From Balneolaceae bacterium UBA7797 (lineage in GTDB: Bacteria > Bacteroidota > Rhodothermia > Balneolales > Balneolaceae), in contig DLCN01000020.1 in NCBI GenBank assembly GCA_002480645.1, positions 67,986-131,985 on the forward strand: 64,000 nt of DNA, written 5' to 3'. Under the pieces are notes generated by a model that saw only the letters and a list, made by a program, of their open reading frames with translations, made no database searches and had not been told where the DNA came from. Position 1 is the first letter of the stretch, and the number at the start of each line of letters is the position of its first letter. Shown one piece after another: positions 61,988 through 64,000 of this stretch. Position numbers and translations under genes: made by a program.

Positions 61988-62668
61988 ATGAATATTCACG
62001 CAGTTACAAACAAGATCAACGAAGCTGATTTCTTCTTTGAGAAGTTAAAACACTCTTCCACTGAACCAGTAAATAGATCTGAAACAGAATATTATTTGAG
62101 TGCATTTTTGTCTGCTGCCAGAAGCTTCACATTTGTCCTTCAAAAAATGTGCAAAAATAACAATGAGTTTAATGGGTTTGAGGATTGGTATGAAAAGCAA
62201 AAAGAGAAATTTCAGATCTACAAATTTTCTGACTATTTCGTTGAGTTCAGAAACGTTGCTCTTAAAGAAGGTGTCTCTGAATTAACTGGAGGGACAATTT
62301 ATACAAATGAAAAAGGAGAAATGGTCTCTGAAATCTTTTTGTCTCATAACTCAGATAAATTCAAAACCACCAAAATACCAGACAACTTTTTAGAAGAGTC
62401 ATTTAGTTACCTACAAATTCTTGTTTCAATTTACTGGGATTTTCTCATCGAGTTTGGAGAAAAAATCGATCCGTGGCGTATTCATACAATTAATTTCCTG
62501 GAGAAAAACAAAGATTTTCATCATGATTTAATTTACTCAAGCATTGATGATTTTGAAGAAGAGCTAACTAAAGAAAAAGAAACGAACAAACTGTTTTCTA
62601 ATTCTAAACCACATAAAATAGTTGATCAATTATTCGAAAAATATTTAAAAATAAATCGCTTTGAATAA
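61988..62668 (+). CDS. Cassette-borne protein of unknown function (possible HEPN-like)
   Basis: The first gene of cassette 1, beginning 22 bp after the crossover core. It encodes a 226-residue, charged, helix-rich soluble protein with no signal peptide. The pattern SAFLSAARSFTFVLQKMCKN...FEDWYEKQKEKFQIYKFSDYFVEFRNVALKEG recalls small helical HEPN-like proteins (ARS helix, WY pair, RN...KEG), but a clear R-x4-6-H motif is not visible, so this is only a suggestion. The gene is AT-rich, unlike neighbours left of 61.7 kb. It ends 19 bp before a lipoprotein gene in the same cassette. Confidence 0.7.
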   Translation: MNIHAVTNKINEADFFFEKLKHSSTEPVNRSETEYYLSAFLSAARSFTFVLQKMCKNNNEFNGFEDWYEKQKEKFQIYKFSDYFVEFRNVALKEGVSELTGGTIYTNEKGEMVSEIFLSHNSDKFKTTKIPDNFLEESFSYLQILVSIYWDFLIEFGEKIDPWRIHTINFLEKNKDFHHDLIYSSIDDFEEELTKEKETNKLFSNSKPHKIVDQLFEKYLKINRFE

Positions 62669-62687
62669 AACTTATTCGGGAGACACC

Positions 62688-63353
62688 ATGAAAATCAAAC
62701 TACTTGTTTTGTCATTGATATTAACGGGTTGTATGTCAATGTCAATTCCTCAATTTCAGAATGTTACGACTTACAGACAGGGAAAAATTCCTGAGCTAAA
62801 TCAAGAAAGTTCTACAGATGTTGGGAGTACTATTTATACTGAATTTGACTATCAGGAAATCGAAACGATCAGATTGACAGAAAGTGTAAAAAGCTCAATG
62901 GCTGATATTCCCGCAAATACCTCATTAACTGCTATGACAATGGACGGAGTTCTCGTTTATCAACCTTATGGCACAGTTAATTTTCCTGGGATTCTCTTAA
63001 GTGATCAAAATGAAGATGGGAAGTTAGATCGAATTAAAGATATTTCGAGTATGAATAGCAGTTGGAGAAATTTACAACCTGAAGTTGCCTACGAAGAAGC
63101 CGAAAGTATACCAACGCAATCAGGTGGATTTAAACTCGAATTGGTTTATCAAGGTCTTACTGATAATCAGATCAAAGTCTTATATCGAGAATACAATAAC
63201 AATATTGCAAGACCAGCTTTTACTCAAAATGTTGAATATGAATTAGATAATGACGGTGAGAGTCTTATAGCTTTCAAAGGTGCAAGAATTGAAGTATTGG
63301 AAGCCTCTTCTACTGAGATTAAATATCGAGTAATTAAGGGTTTTGAAAATTAA
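62688..63353 (+). CDS. Cassette-borne lipoprotein of unknown function
   Basis: The second gene of cassette 1. Start ATG 62688 has GGGAG at ribosome-binding distance (62678-62682). The earlier frame start at 62661 overlaps the previous gene. The 221-residue protein starts MKIKLLVLSLILTGCMSMS, a lipoprotein signal (lipobox LTGC). The rest is beta-rich and hydrophilic, without known motifs. Its stop is 14 bp before the attC core AGCTAAC at 63368. A cassette with two genes is longer than the usual single-gene cassette. Confidence 0.75.
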   Translation: MKIKLLVLSLILTGCMSMSIPQFQNVTTYRQGKIPELNQESSTDVGSTIYTEFDYQEIETIRLTESVKSSMADIPANTSLTAMTMDGVLVYQPYGTVNFPGILLSDQNEDGKLDRIKDISSMNSSWRNLQPEVAYEEAESIPTQSGGFKLELVYQGLTDNQIKVLYREYNNNIARPAFTQNVEYELDNDGESLIAFKGARIEVLEASSTEIKYRVIKGFEN

Positions 63354-63367
63354 GTCGAAAGCCAGCC

Positions 63368-63501
63368 AGCTAACAAAGCAAATTAAGCGGACTTGTACGC
63401 TATTTGCGTAATGGTTTATTGTTTGCTTGTTGTAAAAATCATAGTTATTAACTAACTCCTAAGCGGTAAGTACAAGCCGCTTATTTGCCAAACCGTTATA
63501 C
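63368..63501. other. attC recombination site 1
   Basis: AGCTAAC (63368-63374) opens it and GTTATAC (63495-63501) closes it, 134 nt in all. The outer stem pairs GCAAAT, AAGCGG and CTTGTAC (63378-63398) with GTACAAG, CCGCTT and ATTTGC (63470-63488), leaving a lone T and a lone A unpaired on the left arm. That pattern of extrahelical bases is a hallmark of attC sites. The middle is variable. Confidence 0.88.
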
Positions 63502-63511
63502 TGCTAAATAC

Positions 63512-63970
63512 ATGAAAGGCCTTCTATCAATTTTAGTAGCACTCATTTTACTTATGCCAAATGGAAGCCTGTTTGCACAAGTTGAAAACGAAATTGAATA
63601 TTACTTTGGTAAAGAAGTAACAGAGACAATTGAACAGTTTTTATCTGAACAAGAATTTGATCAAGGAGAACCCTTTATTCTAATTTTAGGAAATAACGAA
63701 GGAATTAATAGAATTGCGATACTCAATCCTCCAGCAAATTCATGTGATTCATTATTAATAAAAAGAACCAGCAGATTTACTTCGATTAATGGTTCGAACA
63801 AAAAAATACTTTTTGAAGAAGATTATAATTTCTCTGTTCAAGAGTGGACTCCTAACCCATTGGCAGATTATCCAAAACGATTACCTAAAAAGTGTTCTGT
63901 AATTCATGAATCTCCATACATAATAAAATTTGATAGAAACGGTGTAATTGAGGCAGGTTATGATAACTAA
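63512..63970 (+). CDS. Cassette-borne exported protein of unknown function
   Basis: The only gene seen in cassette 2. The cassette boundary is at 63495-63501, so the start is ATG 63512, not the in-frame ATG at 63485 that lies inside attC1. The 152-residue protein begins MKGLLSILVALILLMPNGSLFAQVEN, a signal peptide, followed by YYFGKEVTETIEQFLSEQEFD and mixed beta strands. Two cysteines are present. No family is recognised. The stop is 6 bp before the GTATAAC core of attC2. Confidence 0.75.
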   Translation: MKGLLSILVALILLMPNGSLFAQVENEIEYYFGKEVTETIEQFLSEQEFDQGEPFILILGNNEGINRIAILNPPANSCDSLLIKRTSRFTSINGSNKKILFEEDYNFSVQEWTPNPLADYPKRLPKKCSVIHESPYIIKFDRNGVIEAGYDN

Positions 63971-63976
63971 ATCGCA

Positions 63977-64000
63977 GTATAACAAGCGTTTCAAGCGGAC
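63977..64000. other. attC recombination site 2 (left end only)
   Basis: GTATAAC (63977-63983) is the exact complement of the GTTATAC that opens cassette 2, followed by AAGCG and AAGCGGAC as in attC1. It is cut by the window end. Confidence 0.75.

Larger units (their letters stand above)
60782..64000. mobile_element. Chromosomal integron (intI, attI, two cassettes visible)
   Basis: intI on the minus strand, a probable attI next to it, then an array read to the right: cassette 1 (61966-63495), attC1 (63368-63501), cassette 2 (63496 onward) and the start of attC2 (63977-64000). The array probably continues past the window. A higher AT content right of 61757 is consistent with foreign cassettes. 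Confidence 0.88.

Noticed and set aside
61828..62028. 66-residue ORF next to intI
   Set aside because: It crosses the probable attI core site and overlaps the first cassette gene; it has no features of a protein.
63485..63511. Earlier start of the cassette 2 gene (MPNRYTAKY)
   Set aside because: It lies inside attC1, upstream of the cassette boundary, and would put extra residues before the signal peptide.

Overview
The window reads as chromosomal DNA from a marine or halophilic member of the Balneolia/Rhodothermia branch close to Bacteroidota (a Balneola/Gracilimonas-like bacterium). This rests on several signs. Secreted proteins carry C-terminal type IX sorting domains with the NYPNPFNP signature. 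A DUF4295-type small protein follows L28 and L33. Some promoters have the Bacteroidota-type -7 element TAnnTTTG. A complete Na+-translocating NQR operon is present. The assignment is inference; no 16S rRNA gene is in the window.

Positions 1-44 kb are mostly core chromosome. In order they hold rpsP (partial) and ffh; an outer-membrane protein, a zinc-ribbon protein and a methyltransferase; fabI-ruvC-ruvA; a PhoB/PhoR-like two-component pair; a mannose-1-phosphate guanylyltransferase; a PhnP-like hydrolase; glutathione peroxidase; tRNA-Asp; mnmG-rsmG-WYL regulator; gyrA and gyrB; rpmB-rpmG-DUF4295; yqeY-cvpA-tyrS-xth; marR; uvrB; tyrA; a large secreted nuclease; tRNA-Arg; nqrABCDEF-apbE with a convergent NqrM-like gene; queA; dxs; xseB. 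Two parS-like sites lie inside rsmG and several DnaA-box-like 9-mers are scattered through the window, so it may lie in the origin-proximal part of the chromosome.

Positions 45.2-60.8 kb are accessory. Two arrays of degenerate repeat modules (45273-46206 and 59510-60781) are inverted relative to each other and bracket about 13-14 kb. Inside are an aldo/keto reductase, an NAD(P)-binding protein and a glucuronoxylan degradation cluster. One arm of the cluster (minus) is a GH43 lipoprotein and a tandem double-GH10 xylanase. The other arm (plus) is a GH115 alpha-glucuronidase, a CE15-like glucuronoyl esterase, a small phosphodiesterase and a lipoprotein esterase. Together they could cut the xylan backbone, remove (methyl)glucuronic acid side chains and break lignin-carbohydrate ester links. 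No SusC/SusD pair is visible.

Positions 60.8-64.0 kb look like a chromosomal integron, the most interesting part of the window. A tyrosine recombinase with the IntI-specific insertion (minus strand) faces away from a probable attI region. Then come a two-gene cassette, a foldable attC site, a second cassette and the start of a second attC at the window end. Each cassette's 5' core site is the reverse complement of the core site opening its own attC (GTTAGCT/AGCTAAC and GTTATAC/GTATAAC), as expected for integron cassettes.
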